From contig CAZMUQ010000002.1 of the NCBI GenBank assembly GCA_964569845.1, forward strand, positions 62,001-126,000: a DNA stretch of 64,000 bases, read 5' to 3'. This document shows, piece by piece, positions 9,094-16,956 of this stretch. The position numbers and the translations under genes were made by a program. This stretch comes from CAZMUQ01 sp964569845. Its GTDB lineage: Archaea; Thermoproteota; Bathyarchaeia; Hecatellales; Hecatellaceae. Position 1 is the first letter of the stretch. Each line of letters opens with the position of its first letter. The notes under the pieces are model-generated. The model ran no database searches. It saw only the letters and a list, made by a program, of their open reading frames with translations, and had not been told where the DNA came from.

Positions 9094-9551
9094 TACCTAA
9101 GCTTCCTCCTATAAAGTTTAGCTGATTCAATATACTGAAGGAGGTGGTTACGGCTTTTAAAAACTCCACCCTTAGCCATAATATAAAGTTTCCTATAAAC
9201 TTGTCTTGTAATTAACCTTTTATCCCTAAGTTCTCTTAAAGTTCTTCTAAGAGCCCTAATAGTTTGAATCCATCTCCTCTTCCTTGGTAATCTAGCAAAT
9301 TTACCACCCTTTCTACTCCCTAAACCTCTTCTCCTACCCGTTTTCCTCTTTAAATGTCTGATTCTAGCTCTACCACGACTGACACCCTTAATTGGACGTA
9401 CATCAATAACACCATCTTTAATAAGCCGTCTAATGTCCTTCCCGGTTACAGCTGCCTCTACATCCTCAATTCTTTCAGGGTCAACCCAGATACGGTTAAC
9501 ACCAACACCCAGAATTCTTGCAGCAATTTTACGCTGAGTTTTTAAGCTCAT
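9093..9551 (-). CDS. rpl19e: Ribosomal protein eL19
   Basis: A 152-residue protein found only in archaea and eukaryotes. The characteristic N-terminus is SLKTQRKIAARILGVGVNRIWVDPERIEDV, followed by a basic helix-rich stretch (GRARIRHLKRKTGRRRGLGSRKG) and a long C-terminal helix. It contacts 23S rRNA and helps form bridges between the subunits. It overlaps the L18 start by one base and follows L32e. Confidence 0.97.
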   Translation of the reverse strand: MSLKTQRKIAARILGVGVNRIWVDPERIEDVEAAVTGKDIRRLIKDGVIDVRPIKGVSRGRARIRHLKRKTGRRRGLGSRKGGKFARLPRKRRWIQTIRALRRTLRELRDKRLITRQVYRKLYIMAKGGVFKSRNHLLQYIESAKLYRRKLR

Positions 9552-9570
9552 AAACCTCCACCAAACTTTA

Positions 9571-9978
9571 TCAGCCTGCTTTAAGAGGATTTAAAATAGT
9601 AATTCCTTTTTCCCTTGCAACTTTTTCAATCTCTATTCTCTTCCTCTTACCAACAGTACGAGCTACCCTGATTGCATGAGTTTTAGGATTTAGGTTTTCA
9701 AGTTCCTTAAGGTTATGAACTAGTACTTCAATATAACCTGATGGATGAATACCTCTGAAAGCTTTTGGTGTGCGGTATCCAACATTAGGTAAAGGATTAT
9801 AACCCTTCTTTTTAAGCCTCATTTTACTATCTAAACCTTTAGGTCTTCTCCAACCTGTTTCAAGTCTTTTATAACGCCAAGACTCCTGCCTAATAAACCT
9901 TGGAATTTTTCTTCTTAACTTTAAAATCTTTCTTAAAATTTTTCTACGTATATTTATCTTATTAGGTTCTTCCTTCAT
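9571..9978 (-). CDS. rpl32e: Ribosomal protein eL32
   Basis: A 135-residue archaeal and eukaryotic large-subunit protein. The signature is FIRQESWRYKRLETGWRRPKGLDSKMRLK followed by YRTPKAFRGIHPSGYIEVLVHN. A short basic N-terminal helix (IRRKILRKILKLRRKIPR) is also visible. The start overlaps the L6 stop by one base. Position between L6 and L19e is the archaeal norm. Confidence 0.97.
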   Translation of the reverse strand: MKEEPNKINIRRKILRKILKLRRKIPRFIRQESWRYKRLETGWRRPKGLDSKMRLKKKGYNPLPNVGYRTPKAFRGIHPSGYIEVLVHNLKELENLNPKTHAIRVARTVGKRKRIEIEKVAREKGITILNPLKAG

Positions 9979-10523
9979 TACATTCCCTCGGTCTTCTCAT
10001 AGATATATATACCATCCAGAAAAACTCTTGGATCTTTCTTTTTAATTTTTGTTGCTTGTTGAATATTAGCTGCTGTTTGACTTACATCTTCAAGACTTAT
10101 ACCTTTAACTTCTAAATCATCTCCTTTAACTTCAACTTTAACATCACCAATGATTTTTGCTACTCTAGGATATCTTTCACCAATAAAGTTTTCAATTAGT
10201 ACTTTACCATCCTCAACCCTGACATTTATGGGAAAGTGGGAGTAAACTTTTTTAAGTTTATAGGTAAAGCCTTTTGTTACACCTTTAATCATATTTCTTA
10301 TATGTGCAGCAACAGTTCCAACTAATGCTTTTTCAAATTTTCTAGCCCAAAAGGCCCTAACAACAATCTTACCATTATTAATGCTTAATTGGATTGGCAA
10401 AGTTGAAAAATCCTTTTTAAGTTCTCCAAGTGGCCCTCTAATGGTGATAAGTTTACCACTAAGCTCAATTTTAACATTTTCAGGTATACTTACAGTTTTC
10501 TCCTCAACGATAACTCTAACCAT
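9978..10523 (-). CDS. rpl6: Ribosomal protein uL6
   Basis: A 181-residue protein with two related alpha-beta domains. Visible elements are KLITIRGPLGELKKDF in the first domain, HIRNMIKGVTKGFTYKLKKVYSHFPINV linking the domains, and GERYPRVAKI in the second. L6 binds near the sarcin-ricin loop and the factor-binding site. It lies 25 bases after S8. Confidence 0.97.
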   Translation of the reverse strand: MVRVIVEEKTVSIPENVKIELSGKLITIRGPLGELKKDFSTLPIQLSINNGKIVVRAFWARKFEKALVGTVAAHIRNMIKGVTKGFTYKLKKVYSHFPINVRVEDGKVLIENFIGERYPRVAKIIGDVKVEVKGDDLEVKGISLEDVSQTAANIQQATKIKKKDPRVFLDGIYIYEKTEGM

Positions 10524-10548
10524 CTTAGAAGCCCACCTTTAAGTAAGC

Positions 10549-10941
10549 TTAATAAACGTATGCTAAAAGCCTCCCTCCAGTATGTTTTTGTAAGGCATCT
10601 TTATGTGATATAACCCCATGCGGAGTTGAAAGTATAAGTATACCTACATCTCTTGCGGGAAGGTATCTTTCCTCAAAAAATTCAATTTCCTTAACTTTTA
10701 CGGGGAATCTTGGCTTAATAACTCCACACTTATTTATCCTTCCTAAAAGTTGGATTCTAAACTTACCGGACCTACCATCATCAATAAATTCAAATTCACC
10801 AATATAGCCATGTCTTTGCATAACCTTTAAAACTTCACCTATAAGTTTTGATGCAGGAGAAACTATACATTCATGCTTATTTCTCATTTCACTATTCATT
10901 ATAGTTGAAAGACAACCAGCCAATGGATCATTTAAAGTCAT
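10549..10941 (-). CDS. rps8: Ribosomal protein uS8
   Basis: A 130-residue S8, an early-assembling 16S rRNA-binding protein. It begins with DPLAGCLSTIMNSEMRNKHE and ends with the family signature ILSTPHGVISHKDALQKHTGGRLLAYVY. The length matches the archaeal and eukaryotic form. It lies between S14 and L6. Confidence 0.97.
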   Translation of the reverse strand: MTLNDPLAGCLSTIMNSEMRNKHECIVSPASKLIGEVLKVMQRHGYIGEFEFIDDGRSGKFRIQLLGRINKCGVIKPRFPVKVKEIEFFEERYLPARDVGILILSTPHGVISHKDALQKHTGGRLLAYVY

Positions 10942-10959
10942 TTTGACATATCCTACCTC

Positions 10960-11124
10960 CTACTTATACTTTTTAAATCCAAGTTTTGGAGCAACCTCCC
11001 TGAAACATTGACGGCAAAGATTAAGCCCTAATCTTCTAATTATAGGCCCATAAGAGCCACATCTAACACATGGACGGCTTCCCTTACCGTACTTTCTCTC
11101 TTTTTTAGGTTTAAATTTAGCCAA
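10960..11124 (-). CDS. rps14: Ribosomal protein uS14, zinc-binding type
   Basis: A short gene of 54 codons plus stop that is easy to miss. It begins with TTG and reads MAKFKPKKERKYGKGSRP, then CVRC and later CRQC, which together make the four-cysteine zinc ribbon (CxxC-N14-CxxC) of archaeal S14. RRLGLNLCRQCFRE is the family signature, and the chain ends LGFKKYK. It occupies the gap between L5 (ending before 11144) and S8 (beginning at 10941), exactly where S14 belongs in the spc-type order. The TTG start is the first possible one after the L5 stop and gives the usual N-terminus. Confidence 0.93.
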   Translation of the reverse strand: MAKFKPKKERKYGKGSRPCVRCGSYGPIIRRLGLNLCRQCFREVAPKLGFKKYK

Positions 11125-11143
11125 GCAAATTCACCCCTTAACT

Positions 11144-11701
11144 TTATACAACTTCAACTCCAAAATTTTCTTTAAGGAACAATATTGCCTCATCAATTGT
11201 AACCCTATGCTTTGAGCCAACTTTTGAGCGTGCTTTTTTCCTCTCCTTAACCCTGTATCCAGGTTTTTCCATTGTTACACATACATCCATACCTATAATA
11301 CCAAGGTCAGGGTTATATTTTACTCCTGGAATTTCAATATGCTCCTTTATACCAAAGGAAAAATTTCCAAATTTATCAAAACTTGACTTTGAAATCTTAT
11401 TTCCAACAGCAGCAAAAGCCTTCTTAAGAAATTCCATTGCTTTTTCCTTTCTAAGAGTAGCGACACATGCTATAGGTTCACCTCTACGAATACCAAAATC
11501 TTTTATAGTTCTTTTAGCAGCTCTAAAGCATGGTTTCTGACCTGTTAACTGCTCAATTATTTTTGCAGCTTTTTCTAACGGTTCACCGGATCTTCCAACA
11601 CAAACATTTACGGTTACCTTACCGACCCTAGGCTTAGTCATAGGATTTTTTCTCCATTTCTCATATATCCTCTCTATACTCAATGTTTCCATTTTAGACA
11701 T
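11144..11701 (-). CDS. rpl5: Ribosomal protein uL5
   Basis: A 185-residue 5S rRNA-binding protein of the central protuberance. Landmarks are KPRVGKVTVNVCVGRSGEPLEKAAKIIEQLTGQKP, FGIRRGEPIACVATLR and FSFGIKEHIEIPGVKYNPDLGIIGMDVCV. It lies between S4e and S14. The preferred start could be any of the first two methionines (MSKM); the upstream one is used. Confidence 0.97.
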   Translation of the reverse strand: MSKMETLSIERIYEKWRKNPMTKPRVGKVTVNVCVGRSGEPLEKAAKIIEQLTGQKPCFRAAKRTIKDFGIRRGEPIACVATLRKEKAMEFLKKAFAAVGNKISKSSFDKFGNFSFGIKEHIEIPGVKYNPDLGIIGMDVCVTMEKPGYRVKERKKARSKVGSKHRVTIDEAILFLKENFGVEVV

Positions 11702-11711
11702 TAACAGATCC

Positions 11712-12461
11712 TCACCTGCTGGATAAAGATATTAAAGGTTTTTCTTCACCGACAACAAAAACATAATCAGGTATTGTTTGATATTCTTCACCATTAACAT
11801 CTTTAATAGCCACATACCGGTATTTTCTAGGCTTATATTCTGTTTTTTCAATCATCTTTATTATTCCATGCTTACCAACATTTCTCCCTCCGGTAATTAC
11901 AGCATACATCCCCTCTTTAAATGGTAAGTGCTGGAGAACCTTGTTATAATCTGAAAAACCTATCTTTAAAACATCTAAAACTTTCCACTCTTTTTTAGCT
12001 TCTTCACCATTCAAAATGACATTTTTTCCATCATGAAGATTAAACTGGATTCTTCCACCCTTAATTGTAACCTTATTCTCTACTCTACAAAGCTTAAAGT
12101 TTTTTTCTTCTTCTCCTACCTCAACCAATACTAAAAAATTATGGCTATCAGGAACAACACGAAAACTTTTACCAATCTCAGGAATTTCAATCACATCCAT
12201 CAATCCTACAGGAAATCTTTTGTCCCTCCTTACACGCCCATCAACCTTAATTTTACCCTCAGAAATTATGATACTAGCCTCACGACTTGTTTTAGCTAAA
12301 CCAAGAAGATCCCTAACAACAATAAGAAGAGGAATACTTTCATCTATTGGATGAGGTCCTGGTGAAGGTTTTACAATCCAAACTTTTTCTTTCCTATGTA
12401 TTGGCCAAAAACTTGGTGCTGCAAGCCTTTTAATATGCGAACTTCCACCTTTACTTCCCAT
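11712..12461 (-). CDS. rps4e: Ribosomal protein eS4
   Basis: A 249-residue archaeal and eukaryotic S4e. The N-terminus MGSKGGSSHIKRLAAPSFW is characteristic. An S4-type RNA-binding motif (ASIIISEGKIKVDGRVRRDKRFPVGLMDVIEI) follows, then the central S4e domain and a C-terminal KOW motif around EGMYAVITGGRNVGKHGII. It lies six bases after L24 and ten before L5. Confidence 0.97.
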   Translation of the reverse strand: MGSKGGSSHIKRLAAPSFWPIHRKEKVWIVKPSPGPHPIDESIPLLIVVRDLLGLAKTSREASIIISEGKIKVDGRVRRDKRFPVGLMDVIEIPEIGKSFRVVPDSHNFLVLVEVGEEEKNFKLCRVENKVTIKGGRIQFNLHDGKNVILNGEEAKKEWKVLDVLKIGFSDYNKVLQHLPFKEGMYAVITGGRNVGKHGIIKMIEKTEYKPRKYRYVAIKDVNGEEYQTIPDYVFVVGEEKPLISLSSR

Positions 12462-12467
12462 TCTAAT

Positions 12468-12845
12468 CTAACCTCTTTTTTCAACTGCTATTTTTTGACC
12501 TAACCTTTCAAGTCTCCATTTATCATCAAGATTAAGCTTTTTTATTATAACGTTTGAGGGGTGGATTGGAATGAAAACAGTTCTTCCATCCGCCCTTTCT
12601 CTTGTTATACCTTCAACAGTGATTCGGTAGTCTTTATGGTTAACTTTTACAACTTTACCTTCCATTCCTTTATAATCTCCACGAACAACTTGAACAACAT
12701 CCCCACTACGAATAGGGAAAGATCTTCTGTTGTACTTTAACCTTAAATCCATTGATAAATGAGCAGACATAATTTTACGCCTTTTATGAATTGGAGCAGT
12801 CCGTAAAAATTTCCTTTGTTTTGAAGGTTTAGATGATGAAACCAT
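12468..12845 (-). CDS. rpl24: Ribosomal protein uL24
   Basis: A 125-residue archaeal L24 (L26e-like). The KOW motif RSGDVVQVVRGDYKGMEGKVVKVNHKDYRITVEG is clear, and the N-terminal extension RKFLRTAPIHKRRKIMSAHLS is the archaeal and eukaryotic form. L24 starts 50S assembly. The chain ends in EKRG just before S4e. Confidence 0.97.
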   Translation of the reverse strand: MVSSSKPSKQRKFLRTAPIHKRRKIMSAHLSMDLRLKYNRRSFPIRSGDVVQVVRGDYKGMEGKVVKVNHKDYRITVEGITRERADGRTVFIPIHPSNVIIKKLNLDDKWRLERLGQKIAVEKRG

Positions 12846-12856
12846 AACACCTACCT

Positions 12857-13297
12857 CTAAACAATCATACTTGAAATACTTGCTATTCTAGGCCATCTTT
12901 CTGCAGCTTCTTTAGCAACAGGACCACGAATTTCCGTACCTTTTAACTCTCCTTCAGGAGTCATTATTACTGCAGCATTATCTTCAAATTGAACTCTTGT
13001 ACCATCAACCCTTTTGTAGGGCATTCTTTGCCTAACGAGGACAGCTGGAAAAATCTGCTTTCTCATATCTGGTGTACCCTTTTTAACTGAAACCATTATC
13101 ATATCTCCAACTCCTGCTGTAGGTATTCTTCTATGTCTCCCCCTATAACCTACCACCTGGATAACTCTTAACTCTTTAGCTCCAGTATTATCTGCACAAC
13201 GTATAATTGCACCTACAGGCACACCCTTAGATATCCTAGGCCTATACTCAACTATACCCTTAGCACTTACAGCCCTACTTTTAGGTCTAGCAGGCAT
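12857..13297 (-). CDS. rpl14: Ribosomal protein uL14
   Basis: A 146-residue L14 of the five-stranded beta-barrel family. It carries the signature GAIIRCADNTGAKELRVIQV, then VGDMIMVSVKKGTPDMRKQIFPAVLVRQRMPYKR and an acidic loop. The C-terminus (PVAKEAAERWPRIASISSMIV) is typical of the archaeal form. It begins directly after the S17 stop. Confidence 0.97.
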   Translation of the reverse strand: MPARPKSRAVSAKGIVEYRPRISKGVPVGAIIRCADNTGAKELRVIQVVGYRGRHRRIPTAGVGDMIMVSVKKGTPDMRKQIFPAVLVRQRMPYKRVDGTRVQFEDNAAVIMTPEGELKGTEIRGPVAKEAAERWPRIASISSMIV

Positions 13298-13636
13298 TTA
13301 ACTTTCACCTCTGGAAAATTTTTTCTCTATAACAACCCATGAAACAGTCTTGCTTAGGGGTCTACATTCAGCAATCCTTACAATATCACCTTCCTTAGCA
13401 TCTATACATGGAGGGTTATGAGCAGGAATTCTGCTTCTTCTACGCTCATAACGCATATATTTTGGGACATAATGTAGATAATCCCTTTGAACAACAACTG
13501 TTCCTTTCATTTTTGCACTTACAACTTTACCTTCTAAGATTTTAGTTCTAACCGGAAGTTTACCATGGTAAGGACATTTAGGGTCATTACATTCTGTTTT
13601 TGGAGGATTGCTAACAGGGATTCCTATGTTTCTCAA
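13298..13636 (-). CDS. rps17: Ribosomal protein uS17
   Basis: A 112-residue archaeal S17 with an N-terminal extension containing CNDPKCPYHGKLPVR, typical of archaea and of eukaryotic S11. The OB-fold core has GTVVVQRDYLHYVPKYMRYERRRSRIPAHNPP and GDIVRIAECRPLSKTVSWVVIE. It lies seven bases after the rnp1 stop and abuts L14. Confidence 0.97.
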   Translation of the reverse strand: MRNIGIPVSNPPKTECNDPKCPYHGKLPVRTKILEGKVVSAKMKGTVVVQRDYLHYVPKYMRYERRRSRIPAHNPPCIDAKEGDIVRIAECRPLSKTVSWVVIEKKFSRGES

Positions 13637-13643
13637 CGTTACC

Positions 13644-13928
13644 CTACCACCTAATAAGTCTTTTTTTAAGTCTATCTTCAGGCCTTCCTAACAAAATTTT
13701 ACCGTCAACAAGGGTAAGCTGACCATTTGGAAGCTTAAAAAGAAAATGTGAAACTTCTTTTGGAAAACTTCTTCTCTTTTTACCATTATCTATAATAAGC
13801 ATATTTCTAGTTTCATCTATAACTTTACCCGAAAAGCCAATGTAACTTTTACATTTACTCTTAACAAGGGTGACATCTAAACCTATTAATTCATGGTTAA
13901 TAAGATTTTTAGGTGTTATAGGTGTCAA
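13644..13928 (-). CDS. rnp1: RNase P protein component 1 (Rpp29/Pop4 family)
   Basis: A 94-residue Sm-like beta-barrel protein. The fit rests on LINHELIGLDVTLVKSKCKSYIGFSGKVIDETRNMLIID, a strand pattern shared by archaeal Rpp29, followed by KRRSFPKEVSHFLFKLPNGQLTLVDGKILLGRPEDR. Rpp29 pairs with Rpp21 on the RNase P RNA to mature tRNA 5' ends. In archaea its gene is usually embedded between L29 and S17, as here (two bases after L29, seven before S17). Confidence 0.92.
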   Translation of the reverse strand: MTPITPKNLINHELIGLDVTLVKSKCKSYIGFSGKVIDETRNMLIIDNGKKRRSFPKEVSHFLFKLPNGQLTLVDGKILLGRPEDRLKKRLIRW

Positions 13929-13930
13929 AC

Positions 13931-14146
13931 TTACTTACTCCTCTCCTTTAACTCTTCCTCTCTTTGTACGGTTAAGATTCTTGCAATAGTTCTCCTAATC
14001 TCCTTTATAGCTTTAGGGTTTTCCAAGGTACCTTTAGCTTTAACTCTCGTCCTAAGCTTCATAAGTTCAACTCTAAGTTCTGCAACCTTTTTTTCTCTTT
14101 CTTCTTTGCTCATAGACCTAATTTCACTTAATCTTAAAATTGGCAT
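13931..14146 (-). CDS. rpl29: Ribosomal protein uL29
   Basis: A 71-residue two-helix protein at the exit tunnel. MPILRLSEIRSMSKEEREKKVAELRVELMKLR is the family N-terminus, and NPKAIKEIRRTIARILTVQREEE is the second helix. The start overlaps the S3 stop by one base. A SUI1 gene, which sits after L29 in some archaea, is absent here. Confidence 0.96.
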   Translation of the reverse strand: MPILRLSEIRSMSKEEREKKVAELRVELMKLRTRVKAKGTLENPKAIKEIRRTIARILTVQREEELKERSK

Positions 14147-14793
14147 CAGCTTTCACCTTCAACCTTTTCAGGTTTTTCCTCCTTAATCTTCTCTACACTT
14201 TTCTCTAGAATTTCAACATGGTCTGGAGACTTATAATCAGGAGGGACTATTGTAACCTTAACACCAAAAAGTCCAGGCTTTAATAAGGTGTAAGCTGTAG
14301 CGGTTCTAACATGCTTTAAAACAGGGTCTCCAACTTTAGGTAGATATCCAGCCTTAAATTTTTCATATCTTGCACGTTCAGTTGTGAGTTTTCCGCTTAT
14401 GATTATTTCTGCACCTAAAGCTCCAGCTTTCATTATATTGTTTAAGGCCCAATAGCACGCCCTTCTAAAATGTACACCTCTTTGAAGGGCTGCAAGAATT
14501 CTTGCAGCCATTATTTTTGGGTTAAGCTCGGGATTCTGAACTTCGGCAACGGCTATTTGAGGATTAAAAAGCCCAAATTTTGATTCAAGAGTTTTTGCAA
14601 GCCTTCTAATGTTTTCTCCTCCACGACCAATTATTATTTCAGGTCTAGCAGCATATATTGTAATCCTTGTACCTAAAGGGGTTTTTGTTATGTCAACACC
14701 ACCATAACCTGCTCTAGCCAACTCCTGTTCTAGAAACTCATCTACACTAACCTTCTTTTTTGATTCTGCAATTATCTGTTTTATTGCAGACAT
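14146..14793 (-). CDS. rps3: Ribosomal protein uS3
   Basis: A 215-residue S3 with an N-terminal KH domain (RPEIIIGRGGENIRRLAKTLESKFGLFNP) and a C-terminal domain (IMKAGALGAEIIISGKLTTERARYEKFKAGYLPKVGDP). It forms part of the mRNA entry channel. The short acidic and lysine-rich tail (EKIKEEKPEKVEGES) is typical of archaea. The start lies 172 bases after the L22 stop, an unusual interruption in an otherwise tight operon. Confidence 0.97.
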   Translation of the reverse strand: MSAIKQIIAESKKKVSVDEFLEQELARAGYGGVDITKTPLGTRITIYAARPEIIIGRGGENIRRLAKTLESKFGLFNPQIAVAEVQNPELNPKIMAARILAALQRGVHFRRACYWALNNIMKAGALGAEIIISGKLTTERARYEKFKAGYLPKVGDPVLKHVRTATAYTLLKPGLFGVKVTIVPPDYKSPDHVEILEKSVEKIKEEKPEKVEGES

Positions 14794-14965
14794 CCTAAAC
14801 CTTAAACCTCAATCTTTAGGTGTATTTAATGCCTTAGACAAATATAAAAAGCATAGTTTTAAGCTTTACCCTGAAACCATGGTTAAAAGTAGGCAAATAG
14901 GGTTAATGTTTAGGTATTTACCAATAAAAAGATTAAAGAAAACCTATTTAACCAAATAAAAAAGT
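14794..14965 (-). promoter_or_regulatory. Non-coding spacer with a candidate promoter for the S3-SecY genes
   Basis: This 172-base AT-rich spacer splits L22 from S3. Read on the minus strand, GCTTTTTATATTTG around 14840-14853 is a BRE/TATA-like element about 50 bases before the S3 start, so S3 onward may have its own promoter. No gene was seen in the spacer. Confidence 0.4.
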
Positions 14966-15436
14966 TTACCTTTCTTCAACAACAAATTCAACATGGGTTA
15001 GCTGCTGAAAGTAGGGGGTGCTTCTACCAAAAGCTCTTGGAATATATTTCCTAATTTTTGTTCCTTTTTGAGCTGCTGCATGAATAATCTTCAATCTTTC
15101 AATGTTTAAACCCTTCTGCTCAGCATTTGCTTCAAGTGCATTTAAAACCCTTAAAATTTCTTTTGAAGCTTTCTTTGGGTATCTGCCTGAAGGCCATGGA
15201 CCTTGAAGTTCTTTTCTGTGAGGAACCTTCTTCCTATATCTTCTGTATGGTATAGGTCTTTTTTGAGCTATGACATCCTCTAAAAGTTTTTTAGCATCAT
15301 CAAGCCACATACCCTTAATAGTTTTACAAATTTCCCTAGCAGCCTTAGGTGAAATCCTTAAATCCCTACCACTAGCAATTGCTGTTTTTTCAGGGTTCAA
15401 AGCTTTGATATTAATTGAATATCCCCATGTAGGCAA
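14966..15436 (-). CDS. rpl22: Ribosomal protein uL22
   Basis: A 156-residue archaeal L22. The start MPTWGYSINIKALNPEKTAIASGRDLRISPKAAREICKTIKG and the conserved end IKIIHAAAQKGTKIRKYIPRAFGRSTPYFQQLTHVEFVVEE agree with the family. The tunnel-lining hairpin lies between residues about 95 and 140. It is the first ribosomal gene here; S19, L2, L23, L4 and L3, its usual upstream neighbours, are absent. Confidence 0.96.
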   Translation of the reverse strand: MPTWGYSINIKALNPEKTAIASGRDLRISPKAAREICKTIKGMWLDDAKKLLEDVIAQKRPIPYRRYRKKVPHRKELQGPWPSGRYPKKASKEILRVLNALEANAEQKGLNIERLKIIHAAAQKGTKIRKYIPRAFGRSTPYFQQLTHVEFVVEER

Positions 15437-15576
15437 AACAGCACACCATTACTAGGCTTGGTTAACTCTAAACAAAAATAACAATTCAAAAATAAACTTT
15501 TTGCCTTAAATTCTAAAAGCAGACAGAAATTTAAGCCAATTACCATCTAATTTTACTCAACAAAGAGGGAAAAGTA

Positions 15577-16956
15577 TTGATAAGCGAGGAAATTGTTAAA
15601 GCGTTAAAGAAAATAGTTGGTAAGGAAAATGTTCTTTTAGGTGAAGAAGCTGGAGAAGAGTATATGCATGATGAAGCTTTAACAGCTAAAGCAATAAAAC
15701 CTGACATTGTTGTTAAGCCAGGCAACGTGGAAGAAGTTTCAAAAATACTAAGATTAGCTAATAACTATAGAATCTCAGTTACACCCAGAGGTGGTGGAAC
15801 AGGACTTTCCGGCGGATGTATAGCTGCTTCTGGAGGTATTATACTATCTCTTGAACGTATGAACAAAATCTTGGAGATTGATGAAAAAAATCATGTAGCT
15901 GTTGTTGAAGCAGGGGTTACATTATCAGAACTTTATAAGGCTGTTGAAAATCATGGGTTATGCTACCCTATCTATCCTGGAGAAGCTACAGCAACAATTG
16001 GAGGGAATGTTGCAACAAATGCTGGAGGTATGAAAGCTGTAAAGTATGGAGTAACTAGACATTTCGTTTTAGGTTTAGAGGCAGTTTTACCTACAGGTGA
16101 AATAATATCTACTGGAGGCAAATTTGTGAAATCCTCAACAGGATATGATTTAACCCAACTTCTTATAGGCTCTGAAGGGACACTAGCTGTGATAACAAAA
16201 GTTATCCTAAAACTTTTACCTTTACCAAAATTTAGTTCCATGCTTTTTATCCCCTTTAAAAACCTTAATGATGCAATTCAAGCTACACCAGCAATAATTA
16301 AATCTGGAATAATACCCGTAGCTATCGAGTTTATTGAGAAATTTGACCTTATACTTCTAGAAAACTATACCGGGAAAAAAGTTCCAATAAGCAGGGATGC
16401 CCGTGAAAAATCTGAAGCTTTTCTTCTTATAATTATTGAGGGAAGAAATTTTGAAGAAGCTATTAAAGATGCTGAGCTTATAGGAGATGTTTGTCTAAGT
16501 CATGGAGCATTAGATGTGTATATCCCAGATACTGAGAAAGCTAAGCAAGATTTACTTGAAATTAGAAGTAAACATTTTTATGCTATTAAGGATGCTGGAG
16601 CAAAAGATATGATTGATGTTGTTGTTCCAAGAGGAGAAATTCCAAGATTTGTTAATCAAGTATACAAAATAGGGGAAAAATATAACGTAACCATTAGGTG
16701 TGTGGGGCATGCTGGTGATGGGAATGTGCATTTATACGTTATTGGCGGGAAAGATGATAAGTTACCTGAATTATTTAGAGAGATTTACATTACTGGAAAA
16801 ATGCTTGGTGGAACATTATCAGGTGAACATGGTATTGGTTTAGAAAAAAGAAGATATTTCCTAGAATTGGAAGATAAAACAAAGATTGAGCTTATGAGAA
16901 AAATAAAAAAGGTTTTTGATCCAAATAATATTTTAAATCCTGGAAAAATCTTTTAG
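15577..16956 (+). CDS. FAD-linked oxidase, glycolate oxidase subunit GlcD / D-lactate dehydrogenase family
   Basis: A 459-residue flavoprotein of the VAO/PCMH fold. The N-terminal FAD-binding domain has the diphosphate loop TPRGGGTGLSGG and PGEATATIGGNVATNAGGMKAVKYGVTR. The C-terminal substrate domain has VRCVGHAGDGNVHLY-like histidines (RCVGHAGDGNVH) and ends with the classical SGEHGIGLEKRRY. Such enzymes oxidise D-2-hydroxyacids, most often D-lactate or glycolate. The exact substrate cannot be told. The start is TTG. It is convergent with hel308, the two stop codons overlapping. Homologues of lactate racemase (larA, larB) occur 9-17 kb away. Confidence 0.9.
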   Translation: MISEEIVKALKKIVGKENVLLGEEAGEEYMHDEALTAKAIKPDIVVKPGNVEEVSKILRLANNYRISVTPRGGGTGLSGGCIAASGGIILSLERMNKILEIDEKNHVAVVEAGVTLSELYKAVENHGLCYPIYPGEATATIGGNVATNAGGMKAVKYGVTRHFVLGLEAVLPTGEIISTGGKFVKSSTGYDLTQLLIGSEGTLAVITKVILKLLPLPKFSSMLFIPFKNLNDAIQATPAIIKSGIIPVAIEFIEKFDLILLENYTGKKVPISRDAREKSEAFLLIIIEGRNFEEAIKDAELIGDVCLSHGALDVYIPDTEKAKQDLLEIRSKHFYAIKDAGAKDMIDVVVPRGEIPRFVNQVYKIGEKYNVTIRCVGHAGDGNVHLYVIGGKDDKLPELFREIYITGKMLGGTLSGEHGIGLEKRRYFLELEDKTKIELMRKIKKVFDPNNILNPGKIF

